A stretch of DNA of 64,000 bases, from contig NZ_CP113946.1 of the NCBI RefSeq assembly GCF_029392875.1, positions 620,001 to 684,000 of the forward strand. Reading direction: 5' to 3'. The stretch comes from Lactobacillus sp. ESL0677. GTDB taxonomy: Bacteria > Bacillota > Bacilli > Lactobacillales > Lactobacillaceae. The translations under genes were made by a program, and so were the position numbers. The notes beneath the pieces were generated by a model. That model was given only the letters and a program-made list of their open reading frames with translations, had not been told where the DNA came from and made no database searches. Positions 33,716-42,271 of the stretch are shown here, piece by piece (position 1 is the first letter of the stretch; the number at the start of each line of letters is the position of its first letter).

Positions 33716-33850
33716 TAGAGTACTGGACTAATACCTTCCCTTAAAATTTTGCAGATATAGTTTTTTACACCATACGCATCATCTCCAGTCGAGAAATTAG
33801 TCACCGCGTTCTAGCTTCTACTCATGTTAGATTAATTATAGCAAAATAAA

Positions 33851-34173
33851 GTTGCGATTAGACAAGTAAATCTAAATATTGACCGGACCTTATCCAGTAT
33901 GATACTTGCTTGCGGCTAAATTGAAAGGTAACAATAAATAACGAATAGTAAAGTTAATAAAGAGCGCAGTAACGCTTTATTTTTTGTGCTTAAAAATAAA
34001 TTTAGCTATGCAAAAAGTGATAAAAAAAGCGATTATTTGGGGCTTGGTGACGGCTAAAATTACCGCTAATAGTGGCGGATATTTTTAAGTGTATATTTAC
34101 ATTTTAAAATTTATGTTTTAGAATACCTTTGTATTTGTAAGAAAAAAGTAATACATACAGAGGATAATAAAAT
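33851..34173. other. Intergenic region before second YSIRK gene
   Basis: AT-rich. A terminator-like AATAAAGAGCG ... CGCTTTATTTTTT lies at about 33955-33985. A weaker ACCGC ... GGCGG hairpin with T-run lies near 34060-34086. No ORF. A GAGG ribosome site precedes ATG 34174; no convincing promoter hexamers found. Confidence 0.4.
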
Positions 34174-37100
34174 ATGGTAGGAAAAAACAATTTTAAAGAG
34201 AAATTACGGCAAATGGTCACACAAAATAAGCGTGAACACTTTGCAATTAGAAAGTTGACTGTTGGTGCAGTCTCGGTCTTGCTCGGCGTGACCTTCTTAG
34301 GGGTAAATAACCAGACGGCTAAGGCCGATACAGTAACATCAACTCCAGCTACGCAGACTAAGAAGCAGCCTGACCTTACAACTTATCAGGCATTAAAGTC
34401 ATTCTTAAAGAGTGACGATCAGGCAGCACAAGCCAATGCCAAGCCAGCACCGACCACTAATACTAACAAGTCGCAAGCAAATGATGTAACTAGTCAACCA
34501 GCACCAACTGCGTCGACGAAGCCAGCAGCCACCACAAATACGACCACTAACATTACCAGTAATGATCCTGCAACAACTAAGCCAACTGCTACAACAAATA
34601 CAAGTACTGATATTACCAATGATGATAATACAACTACTAAACCAGCAGTAACAACTCAAGATCAGGTTAAGCCGCAAGATGGCACGTTAGATTACAATGG
34701 GGTGTCACGAGCTACAACTGATGGTAAAGCTTTCGATAAAACTACTGACTCAACAGTTTATGTTGGTAACTGGAATGATTTATTTAATTCATATACAAAT
34801 TCAAATATTAGTAAGATTGAAATTATCAATAACATTCAGTTCACGGGTACGCCGGGAATGTCAAGTGGCGTCAATATTAGCATCCCTGGTCGAAATTTGA
34901 TAGTCGAATCAGGTGGAGACAATATTCCGGCTGGAGGCTATATAATTGACTTTAAAATGTACAGTCCCATAGATCTTGATACAGGTAATAAGGCATTAAT
35001 GGATATTACATATCATAACTTACAATTATATTGCCAAAGTTTCTTGGGTATTATGAATACAGTTGACCAAACTGATGGCTATTCGAAAGTAACTCTTGAC
35101 AATGTTAAATTTACAGGTTCTCAAGTTTTATATTCAGGACAATTTACTTATGTTTATATCAAAAATAATTTTAATGCTAATGTTGTAAAATCCTATAAAA
35201 ACCCACTTGACTCTACTGATACTGCCGATTGGCTTACGCAAGGATCTGATGGTCAACAAGCCTTTGAATTAAGTGAGTCAGGTGAAAAAATAACTTTTAC
35301 CAAAGGCTGCCATGCAGAACTTTCTACCAGTGATGGTAATGTAATCCAAATGTTCAACCATGCCAGTTCAGAAGACGATATGAGTACTGTTGTAGATCCC
35401 AATAATCCTAAAAAGTTCTTGCCACTTATGAGTCAAGTTATTATTCAAAGCGGTGCCGATGTAACCCTTAATCCGCGCCGTAACCCTGCGCAGTGGGATG
35501 AAAACCCTCAAACGACCTTCAAATCATCAGGAATTTACTTTCGTCAAGGAACTGTTGGCAGGGTTCAAGTTGATAAAAATGCTAAGTTAACAATTAACGT
35601 TGGTTCTGACTTTGATGGGGCTCCAGATGCCTTTACGGGTACTCTTGACCGGCATAAAACGTCTGCAATTGTATTGAATGGTGCCAACGCTAAAATCATT
35701 GATGACGGTACTATTAATGTCAACACGAACGGTGACATTAGCAACGTTTCTGTATTAAACGTTCCCGGTAATATACTAATCTACGATGGTGGGGATTTAC
35801 AGGTTAACCCTGGAGCCGCACTTAATATTATTGGTCGAAATATGCAAAAATTTACCGGTAAGCTACTTTATATCGGAGGTAAAGCTGACTTAGATGGTGG
35901 TAGCTTGGATATTGAATTACAAGATGATCCTAATTATCCAAATGATCCTGCTCATGGTGCAGGTGAAAAGAGTATTAACTTAGTTGATGTTGCTAGCAAC
36001 ACGGCCTTAAAGGTTAATAACCCTAAAAAGCTGGTTTTGAATGCCTCACTTAACAAGGCTCCTGGCACTAGTATTATTGGTGATAATGAAATTGATATTA
36101 CTAATGTTCGGCAAAAATTCGACTTTTCGTCATTGTTCCCTGACTTACCCACCATTACCTTGCCACCTTTCCACTTATTAAAGGTTCAGAAGAACAAGGG
36201 TAATGGTCACATTGAGGTCTTGGCTAACGGGATTGAAGTTTTAAACGGTAAGTTGCCATTAAGTGAAACCGCTGTAAACAATATCAGCGATGCTATTACT
36301 GCTTATCCTGAAATTGGTCAAGTCTTAATGCAGGCATTTAATGCTGATAGTCTAGCTGACTTGTCGCAAAAACTAGACATACTGATTAATGGTATCAGTT
36401 ATGATGATCTGTTTGTCCAAATTATTGATCAGGCTTTTTCAGACACTAATAATATTGGTTATAATAATATTTCCATGATCCCGACTAATAGCGGAGGCTT
36501 TCTCAATATCGAAGATGATAATGGTATTTTAGGAGAAGCTTCATATCATCAAGATATGAAAGATGGTTCAGTAACAATTAGTGGTAAAATTGTCAACTAC
36601 GACCCTAACCTTGATGGTCCTAAACAATCTAATAATATGTTTAGTCAAATCATGCCCGTTGGTACTGATGCTTATATTATTGCTAAGATCGGTAATGGTA
36701 AAGATGTTTATGTTGATCCTAAGAATGTTATACCTGATCCTTATAAAGAAACTAATGATGGTCAAGATTCTACTAATGTAACCAATGATTTGCCACATAC
36801 ATTTACTGCTAAAGCTAACGCAGATGGGACATTTAGTTTTAAGATACCTGCAGGTACAGTTGTTACGGGAGATACAATTAGTTTAACCCCAGAAGCTAAC
36901 TTTATCGGGCTAGATCCTGAAGATAAGGATCATACATCAGTTATAGTTCAAATTGGGAATATTGCTGACTTGTCTCAAATTAAGATTTCGGCTGATAACA
37001 GTATTGATCAAGGCTTAGAAATTGCTAAACAACGGATTATAGCTTCAGGCTTGTCTGAACCTGACCAGCAAGAATTCTTAGATGCTGTCCAAGATGCCCA

Positions 37101-37899
37101 TGACAATGATGAGTATTACATTGATAATGCAACGACCTTTACCACAGTTAATACTTATCTAACGTACGCTTATGACACTTATAATCAAGAAGGTGCTAAG
37201 TCAGAGTTTAAGTATTATGTTCAGCAGTGTGAGCAGAAGTTAAATATTACTGATGCGGATAAAGATATGCAGACAGTCATTAATAATACGATGACCTTAT
37301 GTAATGGGGCAATTGCCACCTCAATTCATAGTGATCACGTTGAGAGTAAAACAGAGAACTGCCTAACTAATCAGAATCGTGACTGGGCAGAAGGTTATGC
37401 ATTAGATCGGTTCAAGTGTTGGGTTAATGATCAGATGAGTGCATTAGTTACCAAACAAATGAACACTTGTAAAAATAACCCAAGCTTAAACCTAACAGCT
37501 GATCAAATCGCGAGTCTAAAGGATAGATCCCATACAGTCTTAATTTTTGCACAATCAGATGTAACCAGTGCTAGTGATATTGATGTAGTAGTAGAGAAGT
37601 ATCAGGCAGGTGTAAAGCAGATTAATGACTTCTTTACGACTAATTTAAATAGTATTTCACGTGACCAGGCTATCCAAGGATTGAGAGATGAACTTGCAAA
37701 AGTTACTGCTAAAATAAGTAATGGTGAAGGTGAATATGCTAGTTTAACAACTTTACAAAGAAATCAATTGATTTCAGTTGTGAATAATGCAGCTATGACT
37801 GGGATTTTGGCTGTTATGAATTGCTCGGATGCTGATGTAACAAATAATTATAATGCTGGTTTAGCTGGTATTGATAATGCAGCTAAACTAACTATATAA
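34174..37899 (+). CDS. YSIRK-signal pectate-lyase-like adhesive surface protein 1
   Basis: Protein of 1241 aa. YSIRK-type signal (HFAIRKLTVGAVSVLLGVTF, cleavage after TAKA), then a Thr/Asn/Pro-rich spacer with repeats of ATTKPTATTNTSTDI type. At about 180-660 is a long beta-helix-like domain (VYVGNWNDLFNSYTNSNISK, IEIINNIQFTG, VTLDNVKFTGSQVLYSG, GNILIYDGGDLQVN), as in pectate-lyase-like adhesive domains. The region after 700 includes a carbohydrate-binding-like strand set. The last 300 residues are helical with five cysteines. It ends DNAAKLTI: no LPxTG, anchor helix or SLAP. Paralogue of the next gene, with a nearly identical C-terminal block. Likely adhesin; ligand unknown. Confidence 0.78.
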   Translation: MVGKNNFKEKLRQMVTQNKREHFAIRKLTVGAVSVLLGVTFLGVNNQTAKADTVTSTPATQTKKQPDLTTYQALKSFLKSDDQAAQANAKPAPTTNTNKSQANDVTSQPAPTASTKPAATTNTTTNITSNDPATTKPTATTNTSTDITNDDNTTTKPAVTTQDQVKPQDGTLDYNGVSRATTDGKAFDKTTDSTVYVGNWNDLFNSYTNSNISKIEIINNIQFTGTPGMSSGVNISIPGRNLIVESGGDNIPAGGYIIDFKMYSPIDLDTGNKALMDITYHNLQLYCQSFLGIMNTVDQTDGYSKVTLDNVKFTGSQVLYSGQFTYVYIKNNFNANVVKSYKNPLDSTDTADWLTQGSDGQQAFELSESGEKITFTKGCHAELSTSDGNVIQMFNHASSEDDMSTVVDPNNPKKFLPLMSQVIIQSGADVTLNPRRNPAQWDENPQTTFKSSGIYFRQGTVGRVQVDKNAKLTINVGSDFDGAPDAFTGTLDRHKTSAIVLNGANAKIIDDGTINVNTNGDISNVSVLNVPGNILIYDGGDLQVNPGAALNIIGRNMQKFTGKLLYIGGKADLDGGSLDIELQDDPNYPNDPAHGAGEKSINLVDVASNTALKVNNPKKLVLNASLNKAPGTSIIGDNEIDITNVRQKFDFSSLFPDLPTITLPPFHLLKVQKNKGNGHIEVLANGIEVLNGKLPLSETAVNNISDAITAYPEIGQVLMQAFNADSLADLSQKLDILINGISYDDLFVQIIDQAFSDTNNIGYNNISMIPTNSGGFLNIEDDNGILGEASYHQDMKDGSVTISGKIVNYDPNLDGPKQSNNMFSQIMPVGTDAYIIAKIGNGKDVYVDPKNVIPDPYKETNDGQDSTNVTNDLPHTFTAKANADGTFSFKIPAGTVVTGDTISLTPEANFIGLDPEDKDHTSVIVQIGNIADLSQIKISADNSIDQGLEIAKQRIIASGLSEPDQQEFLDAVQDAHDNDEYYIDNATTFTTVNTYLTYAYDTYNQEGAKSEFKYYVQQCEQKLNITDADKDMQTVINNTMTLCNGAIATSIHSDHVESKTENCLTNQNRDWAEGYALDRFKCWVNDQMSALVTKQMNTCKNNPSLNLTADQIASLKDRSHTVLIFAQSDVTSASDIDVVVEKYQAGVKQINDFFTTNLNSISRDQAIQGLRDELAKVTAKISNGEGEYASLTTLQRNQLISVVNNAAMTGILAVMNCSDADVTNNYNAGLAGIDNAAKLTI
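36949..37660 (+). repeat. Near-identical block A (C-terminal domain, copy 1)
   Basis: About 710 bp almost identical to 40472-41180 in the neighbouring paralogue (a handful of substitutions), while flanking coding sequence diverges strongly. It encodes the Cys-containing helical domain. Points to recent conversion or duplication. Confidence 0.85.
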
Positions 37900-37917
37900 T
37901 ACTTTTGTAAAGATACT

Positions 37918-37957
37918 AAATAACCTAATTGTTAAAAGTAACAATTAGGTTATTTTT
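37918..37957 (+). terminator. Terminator of surface protein 1
   Basis: AAATAACCTAATTGTT / AACAATTAGGTTATTT stem, T-run; duplicated after the next gene at 41453. Confidence 0.9.
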
Positions 37958-37960
37958 GTA

Positions 37961-37990
37961 TTGCAACAGATAAAGATGATGTTTTATAAT
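37961..37990 (+). promoter_or_regulatory. Promoter of third YSIRK gene
   Basis: TTGCAA (-35), 18-nt spacer containing GATGAT, TATAAT, then GAAAGCG. Shares TTATAATGAAAGCG with the promoter at 26154. Confidence 0.65.
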
Positions 37991-38033
37991 GAAAGCGAAT
38001 TCAAGTAAGCGTATATTAAAAGGAGAATTTAGC

Positions 38034-41000
38034 ATGAAAAAGCGAAAATATTCTGAGGCGCAAGGACGTTTTGCAATTAGGAAGTTAACAGTGGGGGTAA
38101 CTTCTGTCTTATTAGGATTAGTCTGTCTAGGTGTTAATCAGCAAGTAGTTAAGGCTGATACTGAGGCTACGGCACAATCTGCAACTACACAACAAACAAA
38201 AGAACTTGATAGTTATCAAGGATTAAACAAATTTCTTAAGACTAAGCAAGATGTGCCAGAAGATACTAGAGCCAATCATGATGCTAATCAAGCAAAGGAA
38301 AGTACACCAATTGTTCAATCAGCGCAACCAGTAGAAAAAACGCAATCTGATTTTGATTATCATGCACCATCAAAGCCGACTACTGATGGTGCTGATATTA
38401 CTACAACTACCGATAAGGAAGTTGGTGTTGCTAATTGGCAAGACTTGTGTGGTGCCTTAGCTAATCCTAACATTATTAAGATTAAAGTAACCCATGATAT
38501 TACTAATAATGCTAGTCAAGGTGACGGCAATGATGGTGATAAATATATCAAGATGAATCAGGATAGTGTTCGTTATTTAACAATTGAATCGGATCCAGAT
38601 GCTAACACAAGATACACAATTGACTTTAAACACTTTCGCTTGCGACCACAGAATAATGGTGATGCAAATAAAACGGGTTGTGACTTAACTTTTAGTAATT
38701 TAAATTTATGGAGTTCAACGTATTATGGCTTGGTTGAAGCTGAAGAAGTTAATAGTAAGATTACTTTTAATGATATTACTTTCCACGGTAGTCAGATGCT
38801 CTATACTGGCAACAAGGGAATTGAAATTCATTATAGAAATCGTGTAGAAGCTGATACAGTATTGCGCTATGACAGTCCAGTTGATAATGAGAGGCAAGTC
38901 AATTGGGACGATGATACACAACAGTTGTTAGAGTTACGTGGTGATGGCTCACATTATCAGGAAGTTTACTTTGATGATAACTGTAACTTCACGTCGGCTA
39001 CTACTGGTGGCAATATTATTGAAATGCATGGTGCTAAAAGTAGTATAGTTGTTGGTATAAATGCTAACGTTACGCTAGCACCCAAGCAAAATAATTTTAC
39101 TGGTGTTAACGTTGCTCAGAATACTGGTAAGGCATCAGCAATAGACATGTCTGGTCAAGGTAAAATTGTAATTAAACAGTGGGGCACGTTAAACATTAAT
39201 GTTGGCAGTAGTACCTTTAATGGTCAGCTTGATGCTAAAGCTGCGGCAGCAATTACCATGTTAGATGTTGGCTCTGAGATTATCGTTGTTCGTAATGGCA
39301 GGATTAATATTAATACCAATGGTGATATTAGTGATAGTTGGCGTGGACAAGCGAACGCACTTGTTTATACTGCAGGAGTATTAAATATTCAAGGAACATT
39401 CACTTTAACAGGCACTAATATGCAGGAATATGCTGGTGCGTTACTCGATGTTGGCAACACTATCAATGTAGATTCGGGCTCATTAATTGTTAAAACGACA
39501 GGGACAGGATTAACTGGTGCCGGAATGGGTAAGTATCAGTTGGTTAATGCAGAGAAAGTAAATGGCTTGATGATAAATAATCCTAAGCAAATAGTTATTA
39601 ATTCACAAGCTAATCCGAACGCGCAGGCATTAAAGGTCAGCCACATTACTCTTAATGATACTAGACGTCAATTTACGTTGCCTGATGCGTCAATAATTAC
39701 GTTACCACCAGTACATGTAGTGTCAGTTAATTTATCTAATAAAACGGTTAAAGTAAGTCACTTAGAATTGTTAAATGGTGAATTATGTCCTACTCAAAGT
39801 ACTATTGATCGAATTAATGCTCAAAATGATAGCACCAAAGTTGCAGTAGCAAAATTGTGTGGCTTTAGTGATGTTAGTGCAATGCAGGCTCAGTTACAAA
39901 AGGATGTAGATAATAAGGTTGACTTTGATCAAATCTTTACTAATGTAATAGGACAAACTGCAACTGATCCTACTAATCCGGGGTATAACAATATTTCCTT
40001 TATTTCAGCTAATCCTAGTGGTTATTTGAATATAGCAGACGATAATGGTATTGTAGGACAAGCTTCTTATCATCAAGACATGAAAGATGGCTCAGTCATC
40101 ATTACGGGTAAAGTAGTTAATTATAATAACGACATTGATGGCCCTGCTCAGCAAGGTAATATGTTTAGTAATGTGATGCCTGTGGGAACAAGTGCCTATG
40201 TAATTGCTCAATTTAGTGATCATAGTGTCTACACGGATCCTAAGCACTTAGTGCAAGATCCTTATGAAAATACTAATGATGGGGAGGATCCTACTAACAT
40301 AACTGATGATTTGTCACATGAGTTTACTGCTAAGGCTAACGCAGATGGTACATTTAGTTTCAAGATACCTGCAAACTATCCTGAACTGCATAGTGGTATG
40401 AGCATTGCTTTGACACCAGAAGCTAATTTTATTGAACTTGATCCTGCAGGAACATTAAAGCCAGCTTCAGTTCAAATTGGGAACATTGCCGACTTGTCTC
40501 AAATTAAGATTACGGCTGATAACAATATTGATCAAGGCTTAGAAATTGCTAAACAACGGATTATAGCTTCAGGCTTGTCTGAAGCTGACCAGCAAGAGTT
40601 CTTAGATGCTGTCCAAGATGCCCATGACAATGATGAGTATTACATTGATAATGCAACGACCTTTACCACAGTTAATACTTATCTAACGTACGCTTATGAC
40701 ACTTATAATCAAGAAGGTGCTAAGTCAGAGTTCAAGTATTATGTTCAGCAGTGTGAGCAGAAGTTAAATATTACTGATGCGGATAAAGATATGCAGACAG
40801 TCATTAATAATACGATGACCTTATGTAATGGGGCAATTGCCACCTCAATTCATAGTGATCACGTTGAGAGTAAAACAGAGAACTGCCTAACTAATCAGAA
40901 TCGTGACTGGGCAGAAGGTTATGCATTAGATCGGTTCAAGTGTTGGGTTAATGATCAGATGAGTGCATTAGTTACCAAACAAATGAACACTTGTAAAAAT

Positions 41001-41429
41001 AACCCAAGCTTAAACCTAACAGCTGATCAAATTGCGAGTCTAAAGGATAGATCCCATACAGTCTTAACTTTTGCACAATCAGATGTAACCAGTGCTAGTG
41101 ATATTGATGTAGTAGTAGAGAAGTATCAGGCAGGCATTAAGCAGATTAATGACTTCTTTACAACTAATTTGTATAGTATTTCTAGAAATTCTTACTTAGA
41201 TGAATTACAAGCATATTCTATTACACAAAAGAACGTGTTAAAGACTCTTAAAAAGTTGCCAAGAGCAACAAGAAATAAGTATAGACTTGAAATAAATAAT
41301 GTAACTTTAGATAGCTTTAATATAATTTCTGACTGTGATGGTGCAGATTTAACCACCAACTATAATGATTTTAAAGCTAAAGTTGATGCTATAATTAGTG
41401 CTGCTACCGCTGAAAATAATAAGTTATAA
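38034..41429 (+). CDS. YSIRK-signal pectate-lyase-like adhesive surface protein 2
   Basis: Start set at ATG 38034 (AAAAGGAG 8 nt upstream). An ATG at 37989 lies inside the -10 box and is excluded. About 1131 aa. Signal RFAIRKLTVGVTSVLLGLVC with cleavage after VVKA; short spacer; beta-helix-like domain at about 110-560 (VGVANWQDLCGALANPNIIK, LTFSNLNLWSS, INVDSGSLIVKT). A region parallel to the upstream paralogue follows (GYLNIADDNGIVGQASYHQD), then the near-identical Cys-containing helical block and a unique 80-residue end. No LPxTG or SLAP. Probable adhesin; own promoter and terminator. Confidence 0.78.
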   Translation: MKKRKYSEAQGRFAIRKLTVGVTSVLLGLVCLGVNQQVVKADTEATAQSATTQQTKELDSYQGLNKFLKTKQDVPEDTRANHDANQAKESTPIVQSAQPVEKTQSDFDYHAPSKPTTDGADITTTTDKEVGVANWQDLCGALANPNIIKIKVTHDITNNASQGDGNDGDKYIKMNQDSVRYLTIESDPDANTRYTIDFKHFRLRPQNNGDANKTGCDLTFSNLNLWSSTYYGLVEAEEVNSKITFNDITFHGSQMLYTGNKGIEIHYRNRVEADTVLRYDSPVDNERQVNWDDDTQQLLELRGDGSHYQEVYFDDNCNFTSATTGGNIIEMHGAKSSIVVGINANVTLAPKQNNFTGVNVAQNTGKASAIDMSGQGKIVIKQWGTLNINVGSSTFNGQLDAKAAAAITMLDVGSEIIVVRNGRININTNGDISDSWRGQANALVYTAGVLNIQGTFTLTGTNMQEYAGALLDVGNTINVDSGSLIVKTTGTGLTGAGMGKYQLVNAEKVNGLMINNPKQIVINSQANPNAQALKVSHITLNDTRRQFTLPDASIITLPPVHVVSVNLSNKTVKVSHLELLNGELCPTQSTIDRINAQNDSTKVAVAKLCGFSDVSAMQAQLQKDVDNKVDFDQIFTNVIGQTATDPTNPGYNNISFISANPSGYLNIADDNGIVGQASYHQDMKDGSVIITGKVVNYNNDIDGPAQQGNMFSNVMPVGTSAYVIAQFSDHSVYTDPKHLVQDPYENTNDGEDPTNITDDLSHEFTAKANADGTFSFKIPANYPELHSGMSIALTPEANFIELDPAGTLKPASVQIGNIADLSQIKITADNNIDQGLEIAKQRIIASGLSEADQQEFLDAVQDAHDNDEYYIDNATTFTTVNTYLTYAYDTYNQEGAKSEFKYYVQQCEQKLNITDADKDMQTVINNTMTLCNGAIATSIHSDHVESKTENCLTNQNRDWAEGYALDRFKCWVNDQMSALVTKQMNTCKNNPSLNLTADQIASLKDRSHTVLTFAQSDVTSASDIDVVVEKYQAGIKQINDFFTTNLYSISRNSYLDELQAYSITQKNVLKTLKKLPRATRNKYRLEINNVTLDSFNIISDCDGADLTTNYNDFKAKVDAIISAATAENNKL
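40472..41180 (+). repeat. Near-identical block A (C-terminal domain, copy 2)
   Basis: Partner of 36949-37660. The flanking segments and 3' ends of the two genes differ, but the terminators are again nearly identical. Confidence 0.85.
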
Positions 41430-41452
41430 TTGACGGATTAAAGTTGAATACT

Positions 41453-41493
41453 AAATAACCTAATTGTTGAAAGTAACAATTAGGTTATTTTTG
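41453..41493 (+). terminator. Terminator of surface protein 2
   Basis: AAATAACCTAATTGTT / AACAATTAGGTTATTT stem with T-run; copy of 37918. Confidence 0.9.
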
Positions 41494-42073
41494 ATCTCTT
41501 TTACAAGTCCTGCTAATAAATTTAAACAATAAATTAAATTCGCTTTAAGTAATTATGTTTAAAATTCTTTTTTAGAACAAATCTAAATCTTAATAATAAA
41601 ATTTAAAAATATTATTTCCTGCTTAAATTAAGATATGAATTTTAAAATTGATTTTGTATTGCTTTAACTGGTATTGAAACAAAACGGAGCAAAAATGCTA
41701 GTAAATCTTAATGCATGCGGTTGAAATTAATGTTGTGCGGTAATTATTAATAATTTTAAGAAGGTCACCAATAATTGGTGATTTTTTTGTGGGAAAATTA
41801 ATATTTTTAAAATAATTAAATATAATTTAAAGATTTAAAAGCGATTGCAGTAAAATAATGAAAACTATACAAAAAAAGTTTTTTACAAATTTTCAAAATT
41901 AGCTATTTTTTCTTAGTTTTTTGCTAAGTTGTTATTTTATCTTACCGCCATGACAAGATTGGTATCTACAGCAGATGATAGATCCTGTGATAATTCGGTT
42001 ACAAAGTAGTTGCTGTTATTTTTCACTTGTTAAAAAATGTACAAATATGTATTGAAATACAGTTAAATATAAT
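41494..42073. other. AT-rich intergenic region upstream of giant gene
   Basis: About 580 bases, no substantial ORF. It holds a strong terminator, TCACCAAT-AAT-TGGTGATTTTTTT (41765-41788), preceded at 41695-41724 by a nine-codon frame (MLVNLNACG) with CGGAG upstream. That could be a leader peptide or chance. No other feature seen. Confidence 0.4.
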
Positions 42074-42184
42074 TATAATTAATACAGTATATCGTTAGCT
42101 ATATGCTAACCAAAAGCTGCTATTCTAGGTTAGATTATGGTTAGTCAAACTAAAGACTCTGCAATTGCATCAGTCTTTTTTTAC
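42052..42184 (+). ncRNA. Promoter and short leader/small RNA before giant gene
   Basis: TTGAAA (42052-42057), 16-nt spacer, TATAAT (42074-42079). About 75 nt downstream an AAAGACT ... AGTCTTTTTTT terminator (42152-42184) lies before the giant gene. Either an independent small RNA or an attenuated leader of the gene at 42272. Confidence 0.4.
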
Positions 42185-42271
42185 GAATTAATGATAATTT
42201 TGAAATCGTTAGGGCAAGCTAACAGAGCAGATTTTAAAGTAACTAATAATTAAGTTGTAGGTGGAGATATA

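Larger units (their letters stand above)
31293..33850. repeat. Tandem array of six convergent two-RNA (type I TA-like) modules
   Basis: Each unit has a plus-strand small RNA with promoter TTGCAT-N17-TACAAT, a shared A-run/stem/T-run terminator (AACCGC/TTAG ... AGAGCGGTTTTTT), a minus-strand 58-60 codon hydrophobic-peptide ORF and a minus-strand promoter with TGCTATAAT. Units C (31618), D (32119), F (32925) and G (33408) keep the peptide ORF; B (31309) and E (32616) keep only its 3' half. Bases 31293-31800 and 32600-33107 are a near-perfect 508-bp direct repeat (one mismatch seen). Layout resembles Fst/par-type loci. Confidence 0.75.

Noticed and set aside
31293..33850. Possible CRISPR array
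   Set aside because: Repeats are hundreds of bases long, contain promoters, ORFs and terminators, and lack short regular repeats with unique spacers of constant length.
37989..38033. Upstream ATG for the third YSIRK protein
   Set aside because: The ATG is part of the -10 region (TATAATG); the real start at 38034 has AAAAGGAG at correct distance and gives a normal YSIRK signal peptide.
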